This document shows positions 1 through 7,125 of a DNA stretch of 40,407 nucleotides, piece after piece; positions within the stretch are counted from its first letter, which is position 1, and each line of letters opens with the position of its first letter. The DNA lies in the NCBI GenBank assembly GCA_902536295.1, contig CACAWS010000009.1, positions 1-40,407 of the forward strand. The letters run 5' to 3'. Origin of the DNA: an uncultured SAR86 cluster bacterium (GTDB taxonomy: Bacteria > Pseudomonadota > Gammaproteobacteria > Magnimaribacterales > AG-339-G14). The position numbers and the translations under genes are program-made. The notes under the pieces are model-generated. The model searched no databases, was not told the DNA's origin, and worked only from the letters and a program-made list of their open reading frames with translations.

Positions 1-564
1 ATAGGAGATATGCAATAAATTTTCGTCCATCGAAAAAGGAGGTTCTTCTGCTTTACTAGCAGGCATAGGAATTTGATTTTCTTTACAATAATTCATTAAG
101 TCTGTTCGAGACGATAAGTCCCATTCTCTCCATGGGGCAATTACTTCAATATTTGGATTCAATGCATGCGCGCCCATTTCAAATCGAATTTGATCGTTGC
201 CCTTCCCAGTAGCTCCATGAGAAATTATGTTTGTATCTTCAGACGCAGCAATATCTACCAATCGTTTTGCAATTAATGGTCTAGCAATAGCAGTGCCGAG
301 TAAATATTCTCCTTCATAAAGAGTATTACATCGAAACATTGGAAACACATAATTTAAAACAAACTCTTCAGACAAATCATCGACAATAACTTTTACCGCA
401 CCAAAGCCTTTAGCTCTTTTTTCTAGATCAGAAGGAATATCGCCTTGACCCATGTCTGCTGTATAAGTGACGACTTCAAGATTTTTTTCTTCTTGAAGCC
501 ACTTCAGAATTACCGAAGTATCTAAACCTCCAGAATAAGCTAGAATTACTTTTTTTGATGCCAT
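1..564 (-). CDS. argG: argininosuccinate synthase, N-terminal part (3' end outside window)
   Basis: Joins citrulline and aspartate using ATP to give argininosuccinate, the penultimate step of arginine synthesis in the cytoplasm. The 188 visible codons start at an ATG (562-564) and are open to the window edge. The protein opens with the ATP-pyrophosphatase P-loop AYSGGLDTS at about residues 9-17, followed by YTADMGQGD; the visible end, [13 protein letters not shown], is a conserved family segment. The full family length is about 400 residues, so just under half is present. It is the last visible gene of the minus-strand run that begins with the gspN-like gene, 93 bases after the glutaredoxin gene, so it may also have its own promoter in that gap. 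Identification is firm; the frame contains no disruption. Confidence 0.95.
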   Translation of the reverse strand, partial: MASKKVILAYSGGLDTSVILKWLQEEKNLEVVTYTADMGQGDIPSDLEKRAKGFGAVKVIVDDLSEEFVLNYVFPMFRCNTLYEGEYLLGTAIARPLIAKRLVDIAASEDTNIISHGATGKGNDQIRFEMGAHALNPNIEVIAPWREWDLSSRTDLMNYCKENQIPMPASKAEEPPFSMDENLLHISY

Positions 565-657
565 GGTTGGGGAAATAATATCATGAGATGATTAATCTCA
601 GATTTTTAATTATTAAGACTTTTATCTGCTTTAGAAGTTCTAAAAAAAACAAAAAAG

Positions 658-972
658 TTATATTTCTACAGCGTCTATAAGGGTTTTGAGTTCACCACTT
701 TGATACATGTCCATCATTATATCGCTGCCGCCAATGAGCTCTCCCTCGATATACAACTGTGGAAAAGTCGGCCAATTTGAAACCGTAGGCAAAGTTTCTC
801 TTATATCAGGATTAGATAAAATATCTACGAAAGAGAACTCTTTTCCGCAAGCCATTAAAATTTGCGTTGCTCTTTGTGAAAAACCGCATTGAGGTTTGTC
901 TGGTGAACCTTTCATGTAGAGAAGAATTTTATTATCTTCAATTTGTTTTTTTATATTTTCTTCAGTGCTCAT
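658..972 (-). CDS. grxD: monothiol glutaredoxin (Grx4/GrxD type)
   Basis: A 104-residue CGFS-type monothiol glutaredoxin. The family binds a glutathione-ligated [2Fe-2S] cluster and works in iron-sulfur cluster trafficking and iron sensing rather than general disulfide reduction. Visible marks are KGSPDKPQCGFS (active-site Cys about residue 29), then WPTFPQLYIEGELIGGSDI, which holds the cis-proline and glutathione-binding loop. Length is typical. It lies 4 bases after pdxJ on the same strand, so the two are very likely cotranscribed. In many gammaproteobacteria this gene is not next to pdxJ, so the pairing probably reflects compaction. Confidence 0.96.
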   Translation of the reverse strand: MSTEENIKKQIEDNKILLYMKGSPDKPQCGFSQRATQILMACGKEFSFVDILSNPDIRETLPTVSNWPTFPQLYIEGELIGGSDIMMDMYQSGELKTLIDAVEI

Positions 973-976
973 AATT

Positions 977-1717
977 TTATTTTAGTATTTTCAGGTATTT
1001 TTTAATAGTTTCTTCAAGCCCAAGATCTAAGCATTCAACAATTAAAGCATGTCCAATGGAAACTTCTTCAATGATCCCATAACTTATAAGTGTAGCCAGA
1101 TTAGATAAATTCAAGTCGTGCCCTGCGTTTAATTTGAGATCAATTTCATTGGCGAAAAGAATTGCTTCCTCGTAAATTTCTAAGGTTTTGGCATCTTGAT
1201 TTTCAAAGGCTTTTGCGAACGGACCAGTATAAAGTTCAACTCGATCTATGTTAATTTCTTTGGCTAACTGCAGCTGCTCCTTGATTGGGTCTAAAAAAAT
1301 GCTAGTTCTAATATTCTGATTTTTGTAACTGTCAGACAGCTCCTTAAGTTCAGTTGAAGTAGCTTTAAGATCCCAACCATGATCAGAAGTTAATTGATTA
1401 GAATCATCTGGCACTAAAGTAACTTGATCTGGTTTATTATTTTCAATCAATTTCGAAAATCCAGGATAGTGATTATTTTCTTGCTCGAGAGGATTTCCTT
1501 CTATATTAAATTCTACGTCGTACTCTTGAGTTATCTTTTTTATATCAGCCAAATCAGAAGGTTTTATATGCCTAAGATCTGGTCGCGGATGGACTGTGAT
1601 CCCGTTAGCACCATTTTCTAAACATTTTTCTGCGAATTCTAATGGTGAAGGATTGTTACCTGTACGAGAATTTCTTAATAAAGCTATTTTATTGATATTG
1701 ACGCTTAAATTAGTCAT
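977..1717 (-). CDS. pdxJ: pyridoxine 5'-phosphate synthase
   Basis: Condenses 1-deoxyxylulose 5-phosphate with 3-amino-2-oxopropyl phosphate to form pyridoxine 5'-phosphate, the last ring-forming step of DXP-dependent vitamin B6 synthesis. It is a 246-residue TIM barrel with the expected segments NINKIALLRN, ITVHPRPDLRHI, FNIEGNP, DQVTLVPD, SDHGWD, RVELYTGPFA, NAGHDLNLSNL and EVSIGHALI. The wording of these blocks (NINK rather than NIDH, HPRPD rather than HLREDRRHI, and the SDHGWD loop) matches the Bacteroidetes version as I remember it, not the usual gammaproteobacterial one. That suggests lateral acquisition. It sits 1 base after the TauE-like permease and 4 bases before grxD. Confidence 0.95.
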   Translation of the reverse strand: MTNLSVNINKIALLRNSRTGNNPSPLEFAEKCLENGANGITVHPRPDLRHIKPSDLADIKKITQEYDVEFNIEGNPLEQENNHYPGFSKLIENNKPDQVTLVPDDSNQLTSDHGWDLKATSTELKELSDSYKNQNIRTSIFLDPIKEQLQLAKEINIDRVELYTGPFAKAFENQDAKTLEIYEEAILFANEIDLKLNAGHDLNLSNLATLISYGIIEEVSIGHALIVECLDLGLEETIKKYLKILK

Positions 1718-1718
1718 C

Positions 1719-2471
1719 TTAAATTGAAACTATAGTGAACCCATCATAAATTAATTTTGACCCTGTTAAAATCAAACAAAAGTGAGTAATCGAATAAAAA
1801 ATCTCTTGACTGACCCTCTCTGTTAAATAGGCTCCAACATAAACTCCAATGGGAGCTAATGGCAATAATAAAAAAGAAGTCAAAAGATTATCAAAATTTA
1901 TTTGTCCAAAGTAAGCGTAAGGTATTGTTTTAAACAGATTTAAAGCTAAAAAAACTATGGCAAGAGTAGATACGTAGATTCTGCGATCAAGTTTCATTGG
2001 AAGTAAATAAAAACTTAATGGCAATCCTCCCGCATGAATAGTAAAGCTTGTAAATCCAGCCAGTGAAGACCAAATTTTTCCAGAGATTTTTGTACTAGAG
2101 CTCTCTTCTCTATTTTTATTTATAAAATACTCAATCCCAAAGGAACAGGAAATGATTCCTAAGATAATTCTTATTGAATTGTCTGAAAGAAAACTATAGG
2201 TGATTGTTCCAATTATTACTCCCAAAAAAGTTAATGGGATCATGGATTTAATTAATTCGATGTTCCACAACTTCCAAAAACGTTTAATTGTTACTAAATC
2301 CATAAAAATTAAAGGAATTACTAGAATTGCTAATGCCTGTAGCGGAGGAATAAATAAACTCATTAACGGAATGGCTAAAATAGGAAGTCCTAAACCAAAA
2401 CCAGCTTTCCCCATACCGTGAAAAAAAACTGACAATACTGCAACTACAAAAAAATAGGGATCAAGAATCAT
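1719..2471 (-). CDS. TauE/SafE-family membrane permease
   Basis: A 250-residue inner-membrane protein of the TauE/SafE family, whose studied members export sulfite or sulfoacetate or move other small organic anions. About seven or eight hydrophobic segments can be seen, beginning with a helix at residues 5-30 that carries the glycine-rich GMGKAGFGLGLP typical of the first TauE repeat. The second repeat is marked by FTIHAGGLPLSFYLLP near residues 145-160. The substrate cannot be read from sequence. It is 6 bases downstream of the beta-lactamase-like hydrolase and 1 base before pdxJ, so it sits mid-operon. No sulfur or taurine genes are nearby to support a sulfite role. Confidence 0.8.
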   Translation of the reverse strand: MILDPYFFVVAVLSVFFHGMGKAGFGLGLPILAIPLMSLFIPPLQALAILVIPLIFMDLVTIKRFWKLWNIELIKSMIPLTFLGVIIGTITYSFLSDNSIRIILGIISCSFGIEYFINKNREESSSTKISGKIWSSLAGFTSFTIHAGGLPLSFYLLPMKLDRRIYVSTLAIVFLALNLFKTIPYAYFGQINFDNLLTSFLLLPLAPIGVYVGAYLTERVSQEIFYSITHFCLILTGSKLIYDGFTIVSI

Positions 2472-2477
2472 TAAAAT

Positions 2478-3698
2478 TTAAAGAGCCTTGTAAAGACTTT
2501 TAGTCAAATCGTTAGCTGATTTATAAAGTTTACCGAGTGAATGTTGTCTATTATTAATGAATGCAAAACCTATTTTATTGACTTTATCTCCGAAGCCAGC
2601 AGCACCACCAATTCCGGTGTGCCCAAACATAGTATTTTTATAACCTATTGGAGAAAAAGGCGCATCAAGCATATAACCCAAGCCAAATTTATAGGGCGCT
2701 TGAAGTAAAACCTTATCAGGTCCAATTGAAAATTCAGTTGTTGCGAGGTCAATAGTTTCTTGATCTAAAATCTTTTTGTCATCCCTTGAGCCGCCGTTAG
2801 ACAGAATTCCAAAAAATTTCGCCACCCCTCTTGCAGTGCCGTGACCATTTGCAGCAGGAATCTCTCCTTTTCGCCATTGGGAACTATTTGGAAAATCAGT
2901 AACGGATCTTAAATTTTCATCGTCGCCATGAACAATTTCAATAAAAGCCTTTCGATACTCAGCACTCGAAAGAGTATCACCGATAGCTCGAATCCTGCTT
3001 GGAAGTAGCCATCTAGGGATTCTTCTAAAAAAATTAATAACGTTTATTGGAGCTTCCTGCATGATCATTTCAGCACATCTTTCAAATTCACTTTCATCTA
3101 AACCTATTTTGAAATCAATATCGAAAATATCTGCAATCTCTTCTTTGAAAAAAGCTCCTACCGATCTACCATCTACTCTCCTAATAATCTCACCTAACAA
3201 AAATCCGAAGGTCATAGCATGATATCCTTGAGCGGTGCCAGGAACATGAAACGGTTCTTGTTTAGCCAATTGATTGACAATCAAGTCCCAATCTTCCCAA
3301 CATTCATATGGCAAAGGTTCCTGAAACCCAAACATCCCTGCACGATGAGAAAAAAAATCTTTTATTGTAGTATCCCCTTTTGACTTGCAATCGTACTCGG
3401 GCCAATATCTGGAAACTCTATCGCCTAAATTTATTTTTTTTTCTTCTAACAGTTTTAACGCGCATGTCGCGGTCATTGCCTTAGTCACGGAAAATACGTT
3501 GGCGATGGTGTCCTCAGTCCATACTTCCGTATGTTCTTTATCTTTGTAACCTCCCCACATGTCAATTACCAACTCATTTTCAATTTCCAAGGAGAGAGCA
3601 GCGCCGTCATCAAAACCAGATTTGATTGCCTTAGAAAAAATATCTCCAAGTTTAGAAAATTTTGGATCGCAGAATCCTTCAACTTTTGGTTTAGTCAT
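2478..3698 (-). CDS. serine hydrolase, class C beta-lactamase/EstB-like esterase family
   Basis: A 406-residue serine hydrolase of the beta-lactamase class C/penicillin-binding family (Pfam Beta-lactamase type). The nucleophile motif SVTK is at residues 70-73 (S-x-x-K), a candidate base tyrosine lies in QGYHAMTFG near residue 160, and the third motif is HTGIGGA near residue 355 (HTG replacing KTG). HTG and the lack of a signal peptide point to a cytoplasmic esterase such as EstB rather than a drug-resistance lactamase; the substrate is unknown. Its first 8 bases overlap the end of the upstream alpha/beta hydrolase, so the two are translationally coupled and may act on related esters or lactones. 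Confidence 0.85.
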   Translation of the reverse strand: MTKPKVEGFCDPKFSKLGDIFSKAIKSGFDDGAALSLEIENELVIDMWGGYKDKEHTEVWTEDTIANVFSVTKAMTATCALKLLEEKKINLGDRVSRYWPEYDCKSKGDTTIKDFFSHRAGMFGFQEPLPYECWEDWDLIVNQLAKQEPFHVPGTAQGYHAMTFGFLLGEIIRRVDGRSVGAFFKEEIADIFDIDFKIGLDESEFERCAEMIMQEAPINVINFFRRIPRWLLPSRIRAIGDTLSSAEYRKAFIEIVHGDDENLRSVTDFPNSSQWRKGEIPAANGHGTARGVAKFFGILSNGGSRDDKKILDQETIDLATTEFSIGPDKVLLQAPYKFGLGYMLDAPFSPIGYKNTMFGHTGIGGAAGFGDKVNKIGFAFINNRQHSLGKLYKSANDLTKSLYKAL

Positions 3699-4575
3699 CT
3701 TTTAAAATTTTATTAATTAATTCAATAAATTCTTCAGGCATATCTAAAAATAAATGGTGCATTGCGCCATCCAACTTATGAACTTTAGCAGGATCTAAAT
3801 TACCAACATAAATCATATAGTCTAGAACTTCTTTGGTATATAGCTGACTCGAACCCCCATAAACTACTTCAATGTCTATTTGAGCTTTCATAAATATATC
3901 GTGTAAATCATTGTATTCGTAGGTTTTGGGTATCAACGGATCGGCTTTTAAAGTCCACCCTTCTTCAGTTTGTTTATATGAATTTTTAGCAACATTTCTT
4001 AATACAAAATCTTTAGCACATGGTTGAGGTGGCATCAGTCTAAACCTAGAAATTGCATCTTCTAGATCTTCTGAAAATACTGCAAATCTTGACGACGGCC
4101 TGCTGGATTTCATTGCTGCAGCTCTCTCAGGAGGTAAAACTATTATTGAGTCTAATAAGATCAATTTTGAAAATAAATTCGGAAAAAGAGAAGTAGAGTA
4201 CATTGACACCGCACCACCCATGCTATGAGCTAAACAAATCACAGAGTCCCATCCCATGGCATTAACAACCCCTTTGACTTCTTTACTATATATCTCCTGA
4301 GAATAAAAATTTCTTCGTTCGCTATCGCCCATACCACTGAAGTCCAAGGCAACTACACAAAATTTTTCCATAAATGCCGGAGCAATATGTGACCACCAAA
4401 GACTATGAGCATTGAACCCATGCAACAATATAAGGCCGGGAAGACTTTTATCTCCCCAAACATTAAAATTTATCAAAACACCATCTACTTCGACGGAATT
4501 ATTTTCTGGTTCAATTTCAATATTACGTGTGAACCACTCAGGTGATTTATTCAACGGATTCTTTCCTATCAACAT
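3691..4575 (-). CDS. alpha/beta-fold hydrolase
   Basis: A 294-residue alpha/beta hydrolase. The oxyanion-hole segment LLHGFNAHSLWW is at residues 50-61, the nucleophile elbow AHSMGG places the catalytic serine at about residue 118, and the C-terminal MHHLFLD supplies the likely catalytic histidine. No signal peptide is visible, so it is probably cytoplasmic. The substrate is unknown; the family covers esterases, lactonases and C-C hydrolases. Gene spacing is 3 bases from the gspN-like gene and an 8-base overlap with the next serine hydrolase. A second, truncated paralogue with the same start (MLIGKNPLN) lies at 6841-7050, so this gene belongs to a small family duplicated in this region. Confidence 0.87.
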   Translation of the reverse strand: MLIGKNPLNKSPEWFTRNIEIEPENNSVEVDGVLINFNVWGDKSLPGLILLHGFNAHSLWWSHIAPAFMEKFCVVALDFSGMGDSERRNFYSQEIYSKEVKGVVNAMGWDSVICLAHSMGGAVSMYSTSLFPNLFSKLILLDSIIVLPPERAAAMKSSRPSSRFAVFSEDLEDAISRFRLMPPQPCAKDFVLRNVAKNSYKQTEEGWTLKADPLIPKTYEYNDLHDIFMKAQIDIEVVYGGSSQLYTKEVLDYMIYVGNLDPAKVHKLDGAMHHLFLDMPEEFIELINKILKDD

Positions 4576-4578
4576 TAA

Positions 4579-5319
4579 TTAGTCTCCATAAAATAACTCA
4601 TATAAATTCCCGCTAACTTTGATTTCAGGATTAACTAATATCCCTTCATTCAATATTTTCGATATCCTAGAAAAGATGTTTTTGGAGCTCGCTGTAAGAT
4701 TATAGTTTAATTTATTATCGACATAAAAAAAGCCAGACAAATAATTTTCATTAGGCGCACTGATAAAACTACCATACAACTGCCCTTCTTTGCAGCTTAA
4801 GTCAGCAATTAGACTAATATCACTTCCTAAATTGAGAACATTTTTTCTTAAAATATTAGCTCTGGCATTTCCAGATATTTCATAGCAACGATCAAAGTCA
4901 AAAATGAAATTTAAATTTTCGCCAATCAATTCTGAAACGTTTGGTAAATTTCGCATCAATAATTTGGAAGATATCAGCAGGTTTGTATTTTGAAATTCAA
5001 TTTGGTTACTAAAAATATATCTATTAACTTTGACCGTTCCCTTCAATTCCACTCCAGAATCAATCAATGAAAAATTCAAATTACGTAAATCCATGTCGGT
5101 GTTTAAATCGCCTAATCTTTGTCCTGCATACGAAACATTTTCTATTCTTCCTGACCATATGGTGCCTTCTAACTCAGAAAAAGTGATTTCTGGAAAATTA
5201 TCATTTAAATAAGATTTAACGACGGACAGAGGGATATTGACAATAGCCAAACTGGCCAAGAGCAACACAATGATCAAAGTTAGGTAAATAAAAATTCTCA
5301 CGTCCGTTTGGGATGCCAA
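4579..5319 (-). CDS. type II secretion GspN-like protein (orphan)
   Basis: A 246-residue protein with one N-terminal membrane anchor (about residues 9-32) and a predicted periplasmic beta-rich remainder. The segment FSELEGTIWSGRIENVSYAGQRLGDL near residues 46-72 matches the pattern of GspN/PulN proteins (L-x-G-T-x-W-S-G, then G-x-x-L-G). GspN belongs to type II secretion systems in some proteobacteria, where it sits in the inner membrane; its exact role is unclear. No other gsp gene is in the window, so it is an orphan here. It is the first gene of the minus-strand operon and follows an imperfect palindrome at 5347-5369. An AsmA-like or other envelope protein is the main alternative. Confidence 0.65.
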   Translation of the reverse strand: MASQTDVRIFIYLTLIIVLLLASLAIVNIPLSVVKSYLNDNFPEITFSELEGTIWSGRIENVSYAGQRLGDLNTDMDLRNLNFSLIDSGVELKGTVKVNRYIFSNQIEFQNTNLLISSKLLMRNLPNVSELIGENLNFIFDFDRCYEISGNARANILRKNVLNLGSDISLIADLSCKEGQLYGSFISAPNENYLSGFFYVDNKLNYNLTASSKNIFSRISKILNEGILVNPEIKVSGNLYELFYGD

Positions 5320-5346
5320 TAATAATTATTTTAAATTTTACCTTGT

Positions 5347-5369
5347 ATATTGACGAGACTCATCAATAT
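5347..5369. promoter_or_regulatory. 23-bp imperfect palindrome, candidate operator of the gspN-like operon
   Basis: Two 11-base arms (ATATTGACGAG and CTCATCAATAT) flank a single central base, with one mismatch between arms. The site is about 28 bases upstream of the first gene of the minus-strand operon. The one-base centre rules out a hairpin terminator, and the length and symmetry fit a dimeric regulator's operator. The regulator is unknown. Confidence 0.35.
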
Positions 5370-5392
5370 CTAGGTTTTTTAAGGAACAAAAG

Positions 5393-5877
5393 TTAGAAAA
5401 ATATTATTAAAAGTCCACACATTGCTTTGTCTGGAATCTGGTTATTATTTTTTCTCACCATTAAGATAGTTAAAATTAATCCAACTGATGCAATTATTTC
5501 GCTGAAAAACATGCTCATACCCGTCCTGGGTTTAGATGCAATCTGGAGCAAACTCTGCTCAAATATGAAGTGGATTGATAGTACTGCTAATAATCCTGCA
5601 ACAAATTGAATAGCCAAATAAAAGATCAAGTCCTTTAAATTAATCTCTTTTAAAAAATAAAAGATTATCGAGACGATAGGGTTAAAGTGAGCCCCAGATA
5701 AATCTTCAAAAGATTTAATGATTACATATAGAATTGCTCCGGTTGCAATAGTATTCCCTAATAGTGCTACTGCTTCATTGCCAGCAGATAAATTATCACC
5801 CATGATCCCAGAACCAATTACTGTAGCCACTAAAAAAAGGTACCTAAAAGTTCAGCAAGGTATTTTTTTATTTCCAT
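5393..5877 (-). pseudogene. truncated and frameshifted aquaporin (MIP family) copy
   Basis: A broken copy of the aquaporin gene at 12280-12922. An ATG at 5875-5877 begins a good aquaporin N-terminus (MEIKKYLAELLGTFF) but meets a TAG because the following T run has 7 bases where the other copy has 8. The correct frame resumes at a GTG at 5830 (reading ATVIGSGIMGD) and stays open to 5393. The first channel signature GAHFNPIVS is kept. After RKNN, homology to the full copy stops and about 16 unrelated residues follow, so the second NPA loop and last helices are missing. A half channel cannot form a normal pore. By eye, DNA similarity to the full copy is high (about nine in ten bases over the shared stretch), so the duplication or a conversion event is recent. 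Confidence 0.8.
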
Positions 5878-5940
5878 AAAGCCTTATAAATATTATTTTT
5901 ATTATCATTTAATATAAAAATTCACACTATTTCCTTGTTT

Positions 5941-5973
5941 ATGACACATATTTGTCACATAATTGTCACATGG
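5941..5973 (+). promoter_or_regulatory. three tandem 11-bp Pho-box-like units
   Basis: Three contiguous 11-mers, ATGACACATAT, TTGTCACATAA and TTGTCACATGG, lie head to tail on the plus strand. PhoB boxes are 7-bp direct repeats (consensus near CTGTCAT) spaced by 4 AT-rich bases, giving this 11-bp period. The middle unit is nearly identical to one in front of the porin at 14049-14059. Orientation favours rightward transcription, with a weak candidate -10 (TAAAAA) about 9 bases after the last unit. The array is also about 65 bases upstream of the leftward aquaporin remnant, so the direction is not certain. Confidence 0.55.
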
Positions 5974-6074
5974 AATTAAGAGTAAAAAAATTATTTTCAA
6001 CAATTTTCTTTGGGACATTTTTAGCCTGGAGTAATTTCTTAATTCTCTTAGCTACTTATAGCCTTTTCATTTAA
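5970..6074 (+). CDS. possible 34-residue single-pass membrane miniprotein
   Basis: A short plus-strand ORF from an ATG at 5970 to TAA at 6074. It would encode a basic start (MELRVKK) followed by one hydrophobic segment from about residue 8 to the end, including GTFLAWSNFLILL. An intrinsic terminator begins 4 bases after the stop, which supports a real transcription unit ending here. Against it, there is no Shine-Dalgarno sequence and the ATG overlaps the last Pho-box-like unit, so a PhoB-dependent transcript would start downstream of it. The unit could instead be a small non-coding RNA of about 120 bases. I recognise no family. Confidence 0.3.
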   Translation: MELRVKKLFSTIFFGTFLAWSNFLILLATYSLFI

Positions 6075-6078
6075 AAAA

Positions 6079-6115
6079 AAGGGCCCAACCACTTCTGATC
6101 AGGCCCTTCCCTTTA
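6079..6115 (+). terminator. intrinsic terminator between the miniORF and the porin remnant
   Basis: A 7-bp perfect stem, AAGGGCC (6079-6085) with GGCCCTT (6102-6108), has a 16-base loop and is followed on the plus strand by a T-rich tail around 6111-6119. An A run (6073-6080) precedes it, so it could also stop minus-strand transcription coming from the porin remnant. It is one of the strongest G+C stems in any intergenic gap of this window. Confidence 0.75.
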
Positions 6116-6139
6116 TTTTAATCGTATAAAGAGAGATGA

Positions 6140-6820
6140 TTAAAATTTGTACTCAAATCCTACGCCTGTATGAGCATCATCACTGTTCGCAGCATCTTGT
6201 GAACGAATTGTGTGATAAGCAAGGATCTTAAAGCCTTTAAATAGCTTATGGTCGTAACCAATTTGAGTTTGACTTAAGCCAGCTGACTTGTCTGAAGTGC
6301 CATACTGAAATTTTACTTTACCCTTACCATCAGCAACTTTGCCTGCAATACTTAAAGTTGTTGCATCATAATCTTTTGAATTACCAACAGTAGATTCGGT
6401 AGTAGTATGGATTAGACCGATGGTCACTGGACCTGCAGGTATCATCATGCCTAATCTGTTATGGTCATAACCTTTGATAGATGCTTTTTCTGTAGCAATC
6501 ACAAATTTGATGACATCGATATCATATTTTAAAGATACTGATAAATTAGAACCAAACTCATCGTCCAAATCAGTTCCATCTACTCCATCATCTTTTCCTT
6601 TTCCAACACCAAGAGAAAAGCTGACTCCGCCGCCGAAGACAGGAGAATCATATCCGAAGAAGGAACCTATTCTATTTTCACCATCAGTAGTATTTTTAAT
6701 ATCACCTTTTAGATCGTTAAACAGATCAGCTTTTAATTGAGCTAACTTCAGAGGTGTATCGTGAGTACCTAGCTTTAAGGTACCAAAGTTTCCTTTCAAA
6801 CCAACAAAAGAGTTTCTCTG
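6140..6820 (-). pseudogene. porin remnant, N-terminal third lost
   Basis: Carries 226 residues aligned with residues 103-328 of the intact porin at 12977-13963, starting at QRNSFVGLKGN and ending in the outer-membrane barrel signature FEYKF with a terminal Phe. The signal peptide and first strands are gone. Upstream, the frame runs on to 6934 through sequence that belongs to a hydrolase gene read out of frame, so the 264-codon ORF is a chimera with a meaningless first 38 residues. No frameshift is seen inside the porin part. It diverges from the intact porin more than the two aquaporins diverge from each other. Without a signal peptide it is almost certainly not exported. Confidence 0.85.
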
Positions 6821-6840
6821 ATCAAAAGTCTTAACTGACT

Positions 6841-7050
6841 TTCGGTTAATGCAGGAGCAATGTGATCCCACCAAAAAGAATGTGCATTGTATCCATGCAG
6901 CAGCAATAAAGGTTTTTTTGATCTGTCTCCCCAAACAAAATATTTGATCTCAGCGCCATTCACCGATACCGAACATTCCTCTGGACGATTCTCAATGTTT
7001 TTAACAAACCATTCGGTAGCCTCATTGAGAGGATTTTTACCTATTAACAT
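6841..7050 (-). pseudogene. alpha/beta hydrolase, 5' fragment
   Basis: The first 70 codons of a second alpha/beta hydrolase, starting MLIGKNPLN like the intact gene at 3691-4575 and including the oxyanion segment LLHGYNAHSFWW. Homology stops at about 6841, just before the segment that should lead to the nucleophile elbow. About 20 bases of junction sequence follow, then the porin remnant. The residual ORF reads on to a stop at 6796 through non-homologous codons. The catalytic Ser and His are missing. The break implies a deletion that joined the start of a hydrolase gene to the middle of a porin gene. It lies 75 bases downstream of pstB. Confidence 0.85.
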
Positions 7051-7125
7051 TTTATTTTAAAAAGAAACTAAAAATAATTTCAAATACAGTTTAACATTTG
7101 CGAGTAATCTCGGCTTGCTAAACAT

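Noticed and set aside
584-600. Hairpin TGAGAT-GATTA-ATCTCA upstream of argG, as a terminator or arginine operator
   Set aside because: Only 6 bp and AT-rich. The T-rich tail is on the plus strand, where no gene ends here, and it does not match a recognisable ARG box.
6821-6934. First 38 residues of the 264-codon porin-like ORF as a signal peptide
   Set aside because: They are hydrolase DNA read in the wrong frame; a hydrophobic stretch appears by chance and no cleavage-site pattern is present.
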